A program made the translations under genes and the position numbers. A stretch of 64,000 bases of DNA. It comes from Metabacillus sp. B2-18. Lineage in GTDB: Bacteria > Bacillota > Bacilli > Bacillales > Bacillaceae. The DNA lies in contig NZ_CP088245.1 of the NCBI RefSeq assembly GCF_021117275.1, forward strand, positions 3,943,501 to 4,007,500, read 5' to 3'. The notes under the pieces were generated by a model. It searched no databases and was not told the DNA's origin. It worked only from the letters and a program-made list of their open reading frames with translations. This document shows, one piece after another, positions 26,447 to 35,832 of the stretch (position 1 is its first letter; the number at the start of each line of letters is the position of its first letter).

Positions 26447-27019
26447 TTATGAATTGTTCCTTTGACACCCTTTTAAAAAAAGATCTACTACAAATAAGAC
26501 TGTCTTAAGTAACATTGAATAATCAAACTCTTTGTTAAAAAAGATATCTCTTTTATAGTTTTCAAGCATACCGATAAAAGCTTTCGCATGATCACTTGCA
26601 TTAAGGATGTTTTCTTTTTCCATAACAGAAGTGACGTATTGATGATAATTATCTAAAAAATCATGTAAAGTTTTTATCATCTTAGGATTATTATTATATG
26701 CCTGCAAATATTTATTAGGAGTATGCTTATCTCTATAAAATACGGCAAGTTGTTCCTCAGCAATGCAAATTAATTTTTCTTTAAAAGAAGAAAAGGTGTT
26801 TACCTTTGCTTCAATCATATCTATATACCGCTGAAAATTTCTTTCATGTGTTTCTATATATAATTCATCTTTTGATGAAAAATACAAATAAATTGTACCT
26901 TTTGACACACCTGCTTTTTCAGCAATATCCAGCATTTTTGTATCATAAAACCCCTTTTTACCGAATATTTGCATGGCCGCATCTACTATTTTATCTTTCT
27001 GATCTTGCCCACGTGTCAA
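26447..27019 (-). CDS. TetR/AcrR-family regulator of the RND pump
   Basis: 190 aa. N-terminal TetR HTH: IVDAAMQIFGKKGFYDTKMLDIAEKAGVSKGTIYLYFSSKDEL split across helices 1-4. The ligand-binding C-terminal half is unlike known sequences I can name. It is 131 bp upstream of the pump gene in the same direction; three similar operator-like sites flank it, suggesting it represses itself and the pump until a ligand binds. Confidence 0.88.
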   Translation of the reverse strand: MTRGQDQKDKIVDAAMQIFGKKGFYDTKMLDIAEKAGVSKGTIYLYFSSKDELYIETHERNFQRYIDMIEAKVNTFSSFKEKLICIAEEQLAVFYRDKHTPNKYLQAYNNNPKMIKTLHDFLDNYHQYVTSVMEKENILNASDHAKAFIGMLENYKRDIFFNKEFDYSMLLKTVLFVVDLFLKGCQRNNS

Positions 27020-27034
27020 TACTTACCCTCCATT

Positions 27035-27050
27035 CAGAACCGGTTGGTCA
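27035..27050. promoter_or_regulatory. Third TetR operator-like site, upstream of tetR
   Basis: On the minus strand TGACCAACCGGTTCTG matches the two sites at 26357 and 26411 (TGACCA-n-GGT-n-CT) and has a palindromic ACCGGT core. It lies 16-31 bp before the tetR start, where binding would block its own expression. Confidence 0.55.
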
Positions 27051-27121
27051 TTATAAATATATAAGGTCTTTTAAAAATCGTCAATGTTGAATGTGCTTTT
27101 TGTTTCTGTGAAAATTTTCAA

Positions 27122-27167
27122 GTAAAATCAAAAAGATAAGCCCACTAGTGCTTACCTTTTTGATTTT
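27122..27167. terminator. Terminator of the diguanylate cyclase gene
   Basis: AAAATCAAAAAGATAAGC and GCTTACCTTTTTGATTTT form a long stem with A/T runs on both sides. Confidence 0.75.
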
Positions 27168-27227
27168 ATTATCTCCCTCGCACCTAACCCATCATGCTAA
27201 TAATCGAAGTTTTCTTTTTTATAAATA

Positions 27228-28823
27228 TTATACATGTGCTGCATTTTTTGTTTTATAATCAATAAGTTTTCCATTTTCAATATAGACGCTATTTCTGCCA
27301 GTACGCTTGGAGGCATAAAGCGCTTTATCAGCTGAATTCAGTGCATCTGTCATCATATTTTCTTCGATCACTTTCGCGACCCCGAAGCTTGCTGTAATAT
27401 GTATGATTTCATTATTTATAACAAGTGGTTCATTTTCAATACTTTTTCTCATCATGTCTGCATACTCTCCAGCTTCTTCCAATGTCATTGAAGGTAAACA
27501 TAACACAAATTCTTCTCCACCATAACGTCCAAATAAATCATTAGGTTGCAACAATTGCTTACAAATACGAACAACATGTCGAATTGCTTCGTCTCCTATA
27601 TGATGTCCATAAGTGTCGTTAATCTGTTTAAAATGGTCAATATCAAAAAGAATTAAAACGACTGTTTGATCCTTTTTTCTCATTTCTTCAACTAATTTTA
27701 TGCTTTCTTCAAGGAATGCAGATCGATTTAGTATGTTTGTTAATTGATCAATGTATGCCAGACGCTCAAGTCTATTTTGTAATCGTCGTTGCTCTGTAAC
27801 ATCTAGAATAACGATTGTATTTCCTAAAACATCTCCGCTTTTTTTCTTAATCGGAGAAGAACGTAATTGATAATAATGATTTCTCTCATGCCATTCTAAT
27901 TCAAATTCTGATTCATGGTCCATCGAATCTAATTCAGGAAACGGAAAGGCTGAAGAATCATAATTATTTTCCCATAGCAACTCCATTTTCTTGCCTATCA
28001 TAGTATTATCTAACTTTTTTATTAAACTAGTAGCAGCATAATTAAAATCAATAATTCGTTTTGATTGATCCAAAACAACTACTCCATCACGCATACTATC
28101 AAAAATAAGGCCCCTTGCGATAGGTGCTAAATCAAATAAATTAGTAGATAAAAACGCCCAAATATATAATGCTGATGTAACACTTAATACAACTGGAACT
28201 GGGTCAATACTAAAAGGAACAAGTCCGATTAGGTAAAGAAATGAAGCAATCATTGGTAAATACAATCCAAGGAGCATGACTAATGTTTGTTTCCAATATG
28301 TTGACTTTGTTTGCTTCCAATAATGAAGTAATAAAATACCTCCAACTAGTAAACAAGCAAATGTGTAACTGCCATGAACAATATACCAGGGACCTAAAAC
28401 AAACCCCAATAATGGTGCAATCCCCTGTTTAAGATAAATGGTTTGATAAAAAAGGTGATGAAAATTATTTGTCAGGACAATTAGTGTTGTTAAGACTGGA
28501 ATACTAAAAGCAGTTATTACATTCTTTTTGGTTATATATTTTTCTGCCCCAATATACTGAGTAACTAAAATCAAGCTAAGAGGTGCAATATATGGGAGTC
28601 CTAAATACTGAAAGTAGGTCCAAAACACAATCATCGACAAGCTTTGACTAGATAGCTCAAAAGCATGTCCAAATGTATAAATAGAAGAGAACAAAGAAAT
28701 TAGTATAAACGTTTTGCTTCCAAAAAAGTTTTTTCTTCGAATAAAAGCAAATACTCCTATAAATAAACTTAACACTCCAGAAACTGCCAAAGAAACAATA
28801 TATATAAAGATTTGAGAATTCAT
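27228..28823 (-). CDS. Membrane diguanylate cyclase (7TM-PAS-GGDEF)
   Basis: 531 aa. Seven to eight N-terminal helices (about 1-235) resemble the histidine-kinase-type 7TM sensor. A PAS domain follows (SMRDGVVVLDQSKRIIDFN, about 240-350) and then a GGDEF domain (from about 365) with FDIDHFKQINDTYGH and active-site RYGGEEF. The inhibitory RxxD site is absent (QPND). It should make c-di-GMP without product inhibition in response to an unknown membrane signal. Single-gene unit. Confidence 0.9.
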   Translation of the reverse strand: MNSQIFIYIVSLAVSGVLSLFIGVFAFIRRKNFFGSKTFILISLFSSIYTFGHAFELSSQSLSMIVFWTYFQYLGLPYIAPLSLILVTQYIGAEKYITKKNVITAFSIPVLTTLIVLTNNFHHLFYQTIYLKQGIAPLLGFVLGPWYIVHGSYTFACLLVGGILLLHYWKQTKSTYWKQTLVMLLGLYLPMIASFLYLIGLVPFSIDPVPVVLSVTSALYIWAFLSTNLFDLAPIARGLIFDSMRDGVVVLDQSKRIIDFNYAATSLIKKLDNTMIGKKMELLWENNYDSSAFPFPELDSMDHESEFELEWHERNHYYQLRSSPIKKKSGDVLGNTIVILDVTEQRRLQNRLERLAYIDQLTNILNRSAFLEESIKLVEEMRKKDQTVVLILFDIDHFKQINDTYGHHIGDEAIRHVVRICKQLLQPNDLFGRYGGEEFVLCLPSMTLEEAGEYADMMRKSIENEPLVINNEIIHITASFGVAKVIEENMMTDALNSADKALYASKRTGRNSVYIENGKLIDYKTKNAAHV

Positions 28824-28970
28824 GTGATTTACACTCCACCATATGCTGTTTACTAGTTAAATGTTACCATATAATGCTTAAAAATGGATAATAATATCTT
28901 TAAATTTTCTTTCAATTAACAATAGGATAGGACCTTTTCTTCATTATCCACTTCTAAAACAAAATAACTG

Positions 28971-29602
28971 TTATTTAGAAGAACCAGGCTGTTGATTGTC
29001 TCTTACATTCTTCCAAATTGAATACATAGGACCTTTTGAGATGACTTCTGCTAGATGCGTAGCCATGTAGTCCGTGGAGTAATGCATATTTTCTTTCACC
29101 CACCATTTTGTGACTCCAATATAAGCAGAGCTTATGAAATTTAATAGAAAATCAGATGGAATCTCCAATGATTCTACGTTCTCAACAATTTCATGAAATT
29201 TCTGTTGAAATTTATGATAAATATGCTTTTCAATTTTCACAGTAAATTCTTGTACTCCATTAGGACCAAACATAACCTGATAAAAATCTCGATTTTTCTT
29301 TATGTTATCAAACACTCTTTTTAATGTAATTTGAAATCTGTCCAGATCCACTCGTCCATTTTGAATATGATAATCTGGATTTATTTCATCCATTAATTCC
29401 TGTAAATAGGTATTACTTACCTGCTCAAGCAAATCGTATTTGTCTTGGTAGTGTAAATAAAATGTTGCTCTATTAATAAGTGCTTCATCCGCGATGTCAG
29501 AATGGTCATGTTTTCAAATCCTTTTTCCTGAATGAGTTTTAATAAGGCTTCTTTTATTAACTTTTTTGTTCGTATAACCCGAAGATCTGTTTTCTTTCCC
29601 AT
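28971..29602 (-). pseudogene. TetR-family regulator gene with a frameshift in the HTH
   Basis: The first frame gives the HTH start (RVIRTKKLIKEALLKLIQEKGFENMTI), then breaks. One base further the second frame gives DIADEALINRATFYLHYQDKYDLLEQ and a normal TetR C-terminal half to 28971. One missing base in ATGACCATT-CTGACATCG (near 29502) explains it. If real, the repressor is lost and the divergent permease would be constitutively expressed. The layout resembles the tetR-permease pair yhgD-yhgE. Confidence 0.85.
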
Positions 29603-29627
29603 CTTCCTCTCTCCCTATATATAAACT

Positions 29628-29754
29628 TTGTAAATTAATTAACTATTTCCTTAAGTATGTTGTATAAAAAACAAATGCACTTTTATTGATCATTGAATTA
29701 ATCAAGGTATTTTTTATAATTACATTATACTCGACATTTTGTCAATTAATTAAC
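29628..29754. promoter_or_regulatory. Two operator-like repeats in the tetR-permease gap
   Basis: TTGTAAATTAATTAAC (29628-29643) and TTGTCAATTAATTAAC (29739-29754) differ at one base and each has a TTAATTAA core. One lies before the broken tetR gene and the other before the divergent permease, as for a shared TetR repressor. Confidence 0.65.
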
Positions 29755-29783
29755 AGTATGTCTATAAAGGAGGACAATTCCCG

Positions 29784-30974
29784 ATGTTTCGAACTTACTT
29801 TACAAACAAATTACTTTGGATTGGTTTAGGTCTTATATCCCTTTTAGCCTGTATCTTCACCTTTGCATTTATGGGTTCTACAGTAAACCCCACTCCAAAA
29901 GAGCTGCCAATTGGAATTGTGTTAGAGGATGATGGTGTACAACTACCAAATGGGGAAGAACTTAATTTTGGTGAGAAATTGAGTGAACAAATTAAAAATA
30001 ATGACAGTACTTCAGTTGAATGGATCTTGTATGAAACAGAAAAGGATGCACTAGAGGAAATGAAGAACAAAGAAGTGTATGGAACGTTAATCCTTTCAAA
30101 GGATTTGTCTAAAAATGTTTATTCATTGTTAACAAATACACCTACAAAGCCGGTTATCAAAACCTATTTAAATGAAGGTATGAATATGACCGGAGCAAAT
30201 GTGGCATCTCAAATAACAGCTGGAGTAACTAACCAGTTTAATCAACAAATTCAGGAACAATTGTATAATAGAATAGATGAGGTAAAAGCACCTATAAGTT
30301 CAGATCTTGCCAAATTACTTGCAAACCCAATATCAGTTACTACTGAGAAGATTAATCCTATAGGGGAAAATTCAGCAAATGGAAATACACCTGCATTATT
30401 TACTCAATTACTCTGGTTAACAACCTTTTTCAGTTCAATGATTCTCTTTACAATTGTTAATAAAGTTACGGGAGGAAAATGGAGTCTAACTTCTATCGGT
30501 AGTCAATTGCTTTCAGGCACTTTATTTGTTACTAGTATCTCTATTATCATTTTGCTACTAACTGAAAATTTGTTAAATGTAGCGATACCTAATAGTAGCG
30601 ATATGTTGCTTTTAATGATCTTTACTGGTCTATGCTTTTTCTTCATACAAAATGCTTTACTAAATTGGGTAGGGTACCCAGCTGCTCCACTAATTATTTT
30701 GCTATTCTTCTTTTCAATGCCTGTTCTAACAATGGCACCGGAAATGCTTCCTACTATTACTCACGATTGGTTATATTCATGGGTTCCGTTCCGTTTTAGT
30801 GTAGAAGGGTTTAAAGATTTCTTATTTTTCAAGAAGGAGATTTTTGAAGAAGGGGTAGGTACGCTTGGAATCATTGGTTTAAGCTCATTACTCTTAATTG
30901 GATTATCTATCTTAAAGCCTGCTAAAAAAACTAACAATAAAACTGAAAAGAAACAGAAGACTGTTGCTATCTAA
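29784..30974 (+). CDS. ABC-2/YhgE-Pip-type membrane protein
   Basis: 396 aa. One N-terminal helix, a ~190-residue extracytoplasmic domain (PKELPIGIVLEDDGVQL...), then five to six helices, the plan of DUF3533/ABC-2 permeases without a dedicated ATPase nearby. A NVASQITAGVTNQFNQQIQ stretch recalls YhgE/Pip proteins. The transported molecule is unknown; relatives are linked to drug or phage-receptor functions. GGAGG precedes the ATG. Divergent from a frameshifted tetR. Confidence 0.75.
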   Translation: MFRTYFTNKLLWIGLGLISLLACIFTFAFMGSTVNPTPKELPIGIVLEDDGVQLPNGEELNFGEKLSEQIKNNDSTSVEWILYETEKDALEEMKNKEVYGTLILSKDLSKNVYSLLTNTPTKPVIKTYLNEGMNMTGANVASQITAGVTNQFNQQIQEQLYNRIDEVKAPISSDLAKLLANPISVTTEKINPIGENSANGNTPALFTQLLWLTTFFSSMILFTIVNKVTGGKWSLTSIGSQLLSGTLFVTSISIIILLLTENLLNVAIPNSSDMLLLMIFTGLCFFFIQNALLNWVGYPAAPLIILLFFFSMPVLTMAPEMLPTITHDWLYSWVPFRFSVEGFKDFLFFKKEIFEEGVGTLGIIGLSSLLLIGLSILKPAKKTNNKTEKKQKTVAI

Positions 30975-30977
30975 TTT

Positions 30978-31014
30978 TTAAAAGCCACATTCTAGATAAG
31001 AATGTGGCTTTATC
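30978..31014. terminator. Bidirectional terminator
   Basis: AAAGCCACATTCT and AGAATGTGGCTTT form a 13-bp stem between convergent genes. Confidence 0.8.
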
Positions 31015-31020
31015 ATTGGA

Positions 31021-31950
31021 TTATTTTGTAAATACTTCGGTTAATACAGGAACAATTTGCTTTTTACGAGAAACAACACCTTTAAGAGTAGCTTGGTTGT
31101 TATCTAGTGTTACGTTAAATGCTTGTTCCACTTTGCTTGTTTCATTACCGATTGCAACTGCTACAGAATCATTTGTTAAAATGTCTGTAACAACGAATAG
31201 GAATAAATCTAAGCCTTTTTCAGAAACAACGTTTGAAAGAGCTGCTTCAATTTCAGCTTTATGTACAAGAACATCATTTGTATCAACAGCATTAACTTGT
31301 GCGATTTCTACTTTGCTAGATCCCATTTGGAATTCTTTTGCATCAAGTGAAATTAATTGCTCAACAGATTTATCACTTAAATCTGCTCCAGCTTTTAACA
31401 TTTCTAGTCCGTAAGTGTTTGCATCAACACCTGCAATCTCAGCTAATTCTTTAGCAGCATCAATATCTTCTTGGGTACAAGTTGGTGATTTAAATAATAA
31501 AGAGTCAGAAATAATCGCTGAAAGCATTAATCCTGCTGTTTCTTTTTCAATTGCAACACCATTCTCTTTGTAAAGCTTGTTAAGAATTGTTGCCGTACAA
31601 CCTACCGGCTCAGCACGATAGTACAAAGGATCACTTGTTTCAAAATTTGCAATACGGTGGTGGTCGATAACCTCAAGTACGCGAACTGAATCAATATCGT
31701 CAGCACTTTGTTGACGCTCATTATGGTCAACTAAAATAACTTCACTTGCTTCACCTGCTACTTTTTCAACAAGACGTGGAGCTTCTTTTTTAAAGTAGTC
31801 AAGTGCATATTGAGTTTCCCCGCTTACTTCACCTAAACGAACAGGCTCAGCATTTTGACCAATTTTATTTTTTAATTCAGCATACGCAATGGCAGAACAG
31901 ATTGTATCTGTATCCGGATTTTTGTGACCAAAAACAAGTACTTTTTCCAT
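31021..31950 (-). CDS. ppaC: Manganese-dependent inorganic pyrophosphatase
   Basis: 309 aa, the usual length for family II pyrophosphatase. DHH-superfamily metal motifs are present: [14 protein letters not shown] at the N-terminus, VDHNE and the DHH of VIDHHRIAN, and the C-terminal DHHA2 part ending [14 protein letters not shown]. It hydrolyses PPi with Mn in the cytoplasm and drives biosynthetic reactions. AAAGGAG precedes the ATG. Single-gene unit. Confidence 0.97.
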   Translation of the reverse strand: MEKVLVFGHKNPDTDTICSAIAYAELKNKIGQNAEPVRLGEVSGETQYALDYFKKEAPRLVEKVAGEASEVILVDHNERQQSADDIDSVRVLEVIDHHRIANFETSDPLYYRAEPVGCTATILNKLYKENGVAIEKETAGLMLSAIISDSLLFKSPTCTQEDIDAAKELAEIAGVDANTYGLEMLKAGADLSDKSVEQLISLDAKEFQMGSSKVEIAQVNAVDTNDVLVHKAEIEAALSNVVSEKGLDLFLFVVTDILTNDSVAVAIGNETSKVEQAFNVTLDNNQATLKGVVSRKKQIVPVLTEVFTK

Positions 31951-32019
31951 AATGAACTCCTTTACACATTAAAATATACTCTATCATATCATAATTACTA
32001 TGGATTATTTAACCATGAA

Positions 32020-32163
32020 TTATGAAAAAATATTGATTTTATCAAAAATGTTACAGCATTCCAATCTTTGTGAAGCTTCCTTCCATTCTCTTATTACTTC
32101 TACCACAATTTCTCTAGCAGTTTGATTGATTTTAAGAAGTCTTGTAGCTTGACCGGACCATAA
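32020..32163 (-). pseudogene. Remnant of a nitronate monooxygenase-like gene (C-terminus only)
   Basis: On the minus strand the frame reads LWSGQATRLLKINQTAREIV followed by VEVIREW and a stop. The SGQ...LL...TAREIVxEVIxEW pattern is the C-terminal signature of 2-nitropropane dioxygenase-like flavoproteins. No start or flavin-binding part is present, so it is a truncated relic. The gap around it is otherwise empty. Confidence 0.45.
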
Positions 32164-32188
32164 TCAAATCTATCTTAACCAATTAAAA

Positions 32189-32226
32189 GCCTGTAGAGAA
32201 TAAACCAATTCTCAACAGACTTTATT
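32189..32226 (-). terminator. Terminator of the PrmA-like gene
   Basis: AAAGTCTGTTGAGAA and TTCTCTACAGGCTTT arms pair on the minus strand, just after the stop codon. Confidence 0.6.
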
Positions 32227-33117
32227 TTATGCTCTACTAAAATGAATTGATACCCATTCATTTGTCTGAGCTTTTTCTTCTATAGTAAAACCACCTTTGG
32301 CAAATACATCAATTAATTGATCAATATGCCATTCAACTAATCCTGAAATAAAGAAAGTGTCACTATTTTTTAATAGATCATGCTTTTCAATAATACTCAT
32401 TGTTTCATTTGCCCCGATATTAATGATAATAAAATCATAATGATCATTTATTTGATAATCACCAGTGATAAGATCCGCCTGAACAACTTGAAGATCGTTT
32501 TTTAGGTTGTTTAATTCTGCGTTATGATGAAATTCACGTGCCACATCCTCATAATCGACTGCCACAACTTTGTTAGCCCCTTTTAGAGATGCTGCAATTG
32601 CAAGCATACCAGAGCCTGTACCTAGGTCAAGAACACTTTTCCCAGTAAGATCTTTATCTAGTATCATTCGTAAGCAACCTTGAGTTGTTTCGTGTAGCCC
32701 AGTTCCAAACGCTGCCAAAGGGTCAAATTTTAGCACATGTTTATCTTCATACTGTTCTTTGGAATTTGGATATTGAATAACCCAACCATTCCCTAAATCA
32801 ATATCCTCAAATTCATAGGTTTGCTCCCAATTTGTTTCATCATAGGTTTTATAATGAATGGCTTCTCTTGAAATAGATAACGTTGATTCAATCAACGGAT
32901 AATAAGATTCTGGTAGGTTTTCTACCTCAAGATCACTCGCATAGATTTTTAAGTCTATATGCTGATCTTCTTTTTCCTCATAACCATATCCGTTTTGGAC
33001 CTTAATGATTTCAATTGGTGATTCATAATATAGATTGTAGATGCCTGCTGTATTTAGCAGATCCGTAACTTCCTGAACATTTTTATAAGGTATGTTTATT
33101 GAAAATTCATGTAACAT
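32227..33117 (-). CDS. PrmA-like class I methyltransferase
   Basis: 296 aa. The SAM-binding domain has VLDLGTGSGMLAIAA (motif I), VAVDYED and IIINIGANE; ahead of it lies FDPLAAFGTGLHETTQ, the PrmA substrate-loop signature. The N-terminal domain is short and divergent from true PrmA, which in Bacillus lies in the dnaK operon. It may be a paralogue acting on another protein. Single-gene unit. Confidence 0.82.
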   Translation of the reverse strand: MLHEFSINIPYKNVQEVTDLLNTAGIYNLYYESPIEIIKVQNGYGYEEKEDQHIDLKIYASDLEVENLPESYYPLIESTLSISREAIHYKTYDETNWEQTYEFEDIDLGNGWVIQYPNSKEQYEDKHVLKFDPLAAFGTGLHETTQGCLRMILDKDLTGKSVLDLGTGSGMLAIAASLKGANKVVAVDYEDVAREFHHNAELNNLKNDLQVVQADLITGDYQINDHYDFIIINIGANETMSIIEKHDLLKNSDTFFISGLVEWHIDQLIDVFAKGGFTIEEKAQTNEWVSIHFSRA

Positions 33118-33211
33118 GATTGATTCCTCTCTTTATATGTAATGCGCTCAAACGTCCATTCACAGTTTAATATAGATCGTATTAAGATAGCAAATTGTTT
33201 TCAAATCTAAT

Positions 33212-33243
33212 AAAAAAGAACCTAGTATTGCACTAGGTTCTTC
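33212..33243 (-). terminator. Terminator of the epimerase gene
   Basis: GAACCTAGT and ACTAGGTTC pair on the minus strand, followed by TTTTTT. Confidence 0.85.
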
Positions 33244-33248
33244 ATTCA

Positions 33249-34100
33249 CTATTTATCACCATTCACATAGTCACGCCATTTATGCTGTGGCTGCCAATTT
33301 AATAGCTTCTTAGCTTTTTCATTAGAAAATAATGTCTCATAGCCTTCTAATTGTTTACGAATTTCAACATCCGGATAAATGGTATCCATAAGCTTTTGAC
33401 TTTCAATGTTCATGCTTGTTTCATCCGCAGCGATATTTAACGCAACTGAACCTAAGCCATCTGCTTCTACAGCCAAGCGATAGGCAACTGCTGCATCTCT
33501 TGCATCAATATAGCTCCACATAATCACTTTTCTTTGTTCTGGATCATTGATAAAACTAGGGAAGTTTTCGTACATATGTGGAGCAATGATGTTCCCTAAT
33601 CTCATTGATACAACCTGTATACCAGTCCGCCTGTGAATCATATCGGCTGTTTGTTCATTCACAATTTTTGATAACCCATAACTATCTTCAGGTAATTGTG
33701 GATGATTTTCATCAAGTGGCGCATATTGCGGCAGCAGCTCTTTTAATGGGAAAACTAATCCATATGATGATTCACTTGATGAAATCACTGCTTTTTTTAT
33801 TCCTAGAGTTCCAGCAGCTTCTAATATATTATAGGTCGACATCACATTGTTTTGGAATGTCACTTCATTTGGATGAGAATAGGCAACTGGAATTGCTGCT
33901 AAATGAACAACAGCATCTGCACCGGCCAATACTCCATAAACCTCACCTGAATTTTGCAAATCTGTTATCACTGTTTTACAAATTGGATTCTCGGGATGTT
34001 TAATATCTGCATTTACAACTTCATATCCATGATCAAGAAATTCTTTTATAACAGAATATCCAAGAAGGCCGCTCCCTCCTGTTACAACAACTTTCTTCAT
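33249..34100 (-). CDS. NAD(P)-dependent epimerase/dehydratase (extended SDR)
   Basis: 283 aa. Rossmann motif VVVTGGSGLLG at the N-terminus, HLAAIP, the Ser of ISSSESSYG and active-site YGLSK (YxxxK). Extended SDRs of this type act on sugar nucleotides or related substrates; the substrate is unknown. Start at 34100 has AAGGTG 9 nt upstream, whereas the frame's GTG at 34112 lies within that site. It follows the aldo/keto reductase by 13 bp, so the two form an operon. Confidence 0.88.
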   Translation of the reverse strand: MKKVVVTGGSGLLGYSVIKEFLDHGYEVVNADIKHPENPICKTVITDLQNSGEVYGVLAGADAVVHLAAIPVAYSHPNEVTFQNNVMSTYNILEAAGTLGIKKAVISSSESSYGLVFPLKELLPQYAPLDENHPQLPEDSYGLSKIVNEQTADMIHRRTGIQVVSMRLGNIIAPHMYENFPSFINDPEQRKVIMWSYIDARDAAVAYRLAVEADGLGSVALNIAADETSMNIESQKLMDTIYPDVEIRKQLEGYETLFSNEKAKKLLNWQPQHKWRDYVNGDK

Positions 34101-34113
34101 AAAGTCACACACC

Positions 34114-35061
34114 TTATTTTAAAATGTCTTCAATTTTCGCAATCACATCAGCTGTTAATGTAACATCAGATCCTTTTGCATTTTCAATAATTTGCTCTGG
34201 CTTTGTTGCACCAACTAGAGTACTCGCGATATTAGGTAAACGTAGAATCCATGCAATCGCTAATTGAGATAAACTAATATCTAACTCTTTAGCTAGATTT
34301 CCTAGTTGTTCAACCTTTGTAAGTGTTTCATCATTTAATAATTGATCCATAAACATGTTCGAGTTAGGATCTGTTGCACGACTTCCTTTTGGAGCTCGGT
34401 TATTTAAACTATATTTTCCTGTTAATACACCTTGTGCTAATGGAGAAAATACAATTTGACCAATTCCGTGCTGTTCACTAACCGGGATCACTTCTTTTTC
34501 TATGTAACGGTGAAACATATTATAGTTCGGTTGATTTACAACAATGCGATCTAATAAATATTTCTCTGCAGTCCCAACTGCTTCTTGAATTTGTTGAGCT
34601 GTCCATTCACTTACACCTGCATATAATATTTTTCCTTGGCGAACTAAATCATCAATGGTTCTTAATGTTTCATCAACAGGTGTTTCTGGATCATAACGGT
34701 GACAGTAATAAATGTCCACATAATCAGTATTTAATCGTTTTAAGCTGGCATGAAGCTGTTCAAACACATGCTTTCTAGAAAGTCCACGATCATTAGGTCC
34801 TTCCCCCATCGGCCAAAACACTTTGGTTGCTAACACATATGAATCACGACTGTACCCACCAAGTGCTTCTCCGACAACTTTTTCAGATTCCCCTGTTGCA
34901 TATACATTTGCTGTATCAAATGAATTTAGTCCTAAATCATAGGCTGTTTCAATCGTTTTAACTGCTTTATCTTTTTCAGTAGAAGCACCATATGTAAGCC
35001 AGCTTCCTAAGCTTACTTCACTTACTTTTAATCCTGATCTGCCTAAACGTCTATATTTCAT
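34114..35061 (-). CDS. Aldo/keto reductase (KCNAB-like)
   Basis: 315 aa. MKYRRLGRSGLKVSEVSLG start, catalytic tetrad residues in FDTANVYATGESE (Asp, Tyr), LATKVF (Lys) and YYCHRYD (His), and NADPH contacts near SPLAQGVLTGKY. The family reduces aldehydes or ketones. Start at 35061 follows AAGGAG by 8 nt; the upstream extension has no site. Divergent from an HxlR regulator that probably controls this operon. Confidence 0.9.
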   Translation of the reverse strand: MKYRRLGRSGLKVSEVSLGSWLTYGASTEKDKAVKTIETAYDLGLNSFDTANVYATGESEKVVGEALGGYSRDSYVLATKVFWPMGEGPNDRGLSRKHVFEQLHASLKRLNTDYVDIYYCHRYDPETPVDETLRTIDDLVRQGKILYAGVSEWTAQQIQEAVGTAEKYLLDRIVVNQPNYNMFHRYIEKEVIPVSEQHGIGQIVFSPLAQGVLTGKYSLNNRAPKGSRATDPNSNMFMDQLLNDETLTKVEQLGNLAKELDISLSQLAIAWILRLPNIASTLVGATKPEQIIENAKGSDVTLTADVIAKIEDILK

Positions 35062-35227
35062 CTCAACATCTCCTTTAACAAAATGAATGAACATGTTATT
35101 TGTGGTATCGTTTACATTTGTAAATTATATATAGTTGCCAAATGGTATACAAGTACTGAAATATTATTGATATAATAAAAAATAAGTTATCTACTTTACT
35201 TTTTATAGTAACTATAAGGGGGATACT

Positions 35228-35545
35228 ATGGAGAAAGCAAACGAGTTACATATTGAATGTTCCATTGAAAAAGCACTAAATATTATAGGTGGAAAATGGT
35301 CATTTCTTGTTATTAAACAACTCTTTGATGGAACAAGAAGATTCGGTGAACTACAGCGTGCAATCCCGAATATCAGTCCAAAAGCACTAACAGATACACT
35401 TCGTCATTTAGAAAGTCATGAAGTACTAACTCGTGAAACCTTTGCAACTGTACCTGTGACAGTTCAATATACTTTAACAGAGAAAGGCCATGCTTTAAAT
35501 ATAATGTTAAAAGAAATGAAAAAGTGGGGAGCACAGTGGGGATAA
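35228..35545 (+). CDS. HxlR-family transcriptional regulator
   Basis: 105 aa winged-helix protein: IIGGKWSFLVIKQLFDGTRRFGELQR, then ISPKALTDTLRHLE and the wing TVPVTVQYTLTEKG. A conserved Cys near the N-terminus (HIECSIEKAL) is where YodB/HypR-type members sense quinones, aldehydes or disulphide stress. Divergent from the aldo/keto reductase operon. AAGGGGG precedes the ATG. Confidence 0.9.
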   Translation: MEKANELHIECSIEKALNIIGGKWSFLVIKQLFDGTRRFGELQRAIPNISPKALTDTLRHLESHEVLTRETFATVPVTVQYTLTEKGHALNIMLKEMKKWGAQWG

Positions 35546-35575
35546 CTGAGGCTTCATATATAATAGGATATTAAG

Positions 35576-35610
35576 CAGAGTGAACTCTTATATGAGTTCA
35601 CTTTTTTTAT
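35576..35610 (+). terminator. Terminator of hxlR-like gene
   Basis: AGTGAACTC and GAGTTCACT arms form the stem, followed by TTTTTTTA. Confidence 0.85.
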
Positions 35611-35616
35611 TTTTCA

Positions 35617-35632
35617 AGTGAGATTTATCACA
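35617..35632. promoter_or_regulatory. Putative Fnr box upstream of the cytochrome oxidase operon
   Basis: AGTGA-N6-TCACA differs from the TGTGA-N6-TCACA consensus at one outer base. It lies 63-78 bp before the first oxidase gene. fnr itself is encoded 3 kb downstream. Confidence 0.55.
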
Positions 35633-35694
35633 TCAATTTTTATTGGAATCCCTTAACCTTACCTTAAGAAAAGCAAAATGTAAGGGGGATTATG

Positions 35695-35817
35695 ATGAGC
35701 AAAAAAATAAAGCACGAAGATCATGAACTTAAAGGTACTTTAATTAGTGTTTTTGTCATTGGTTTTTTCATTGTAGTCATGTGGTTTGGTGTTTATTTCT
35801 TTTATTTATCACGATAG
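35695..35817 (+). CDS. Cytochrome c oxidase subunit IIa (ba3 type)
   Basis: 40 aa with one membrane helix (LISVFVIGFFIVVMWFGVYF) after a charged N-terminus rich in His and Lys. This is the small subunit IIa of ba3-type (class B) haem-copper oxidases and precedes subunit II, as in other operons of this class. Start at 35695 has GGGGG upstream; an ATG at 35692 is also possible. Confidence 0.8.
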   Translation: MSKKIKHEDHELKGTLISVFVIGFFIVVMWFGVYFFYLSR

Positions 35818-35832
35818 TTAGGGGGTTTTACG

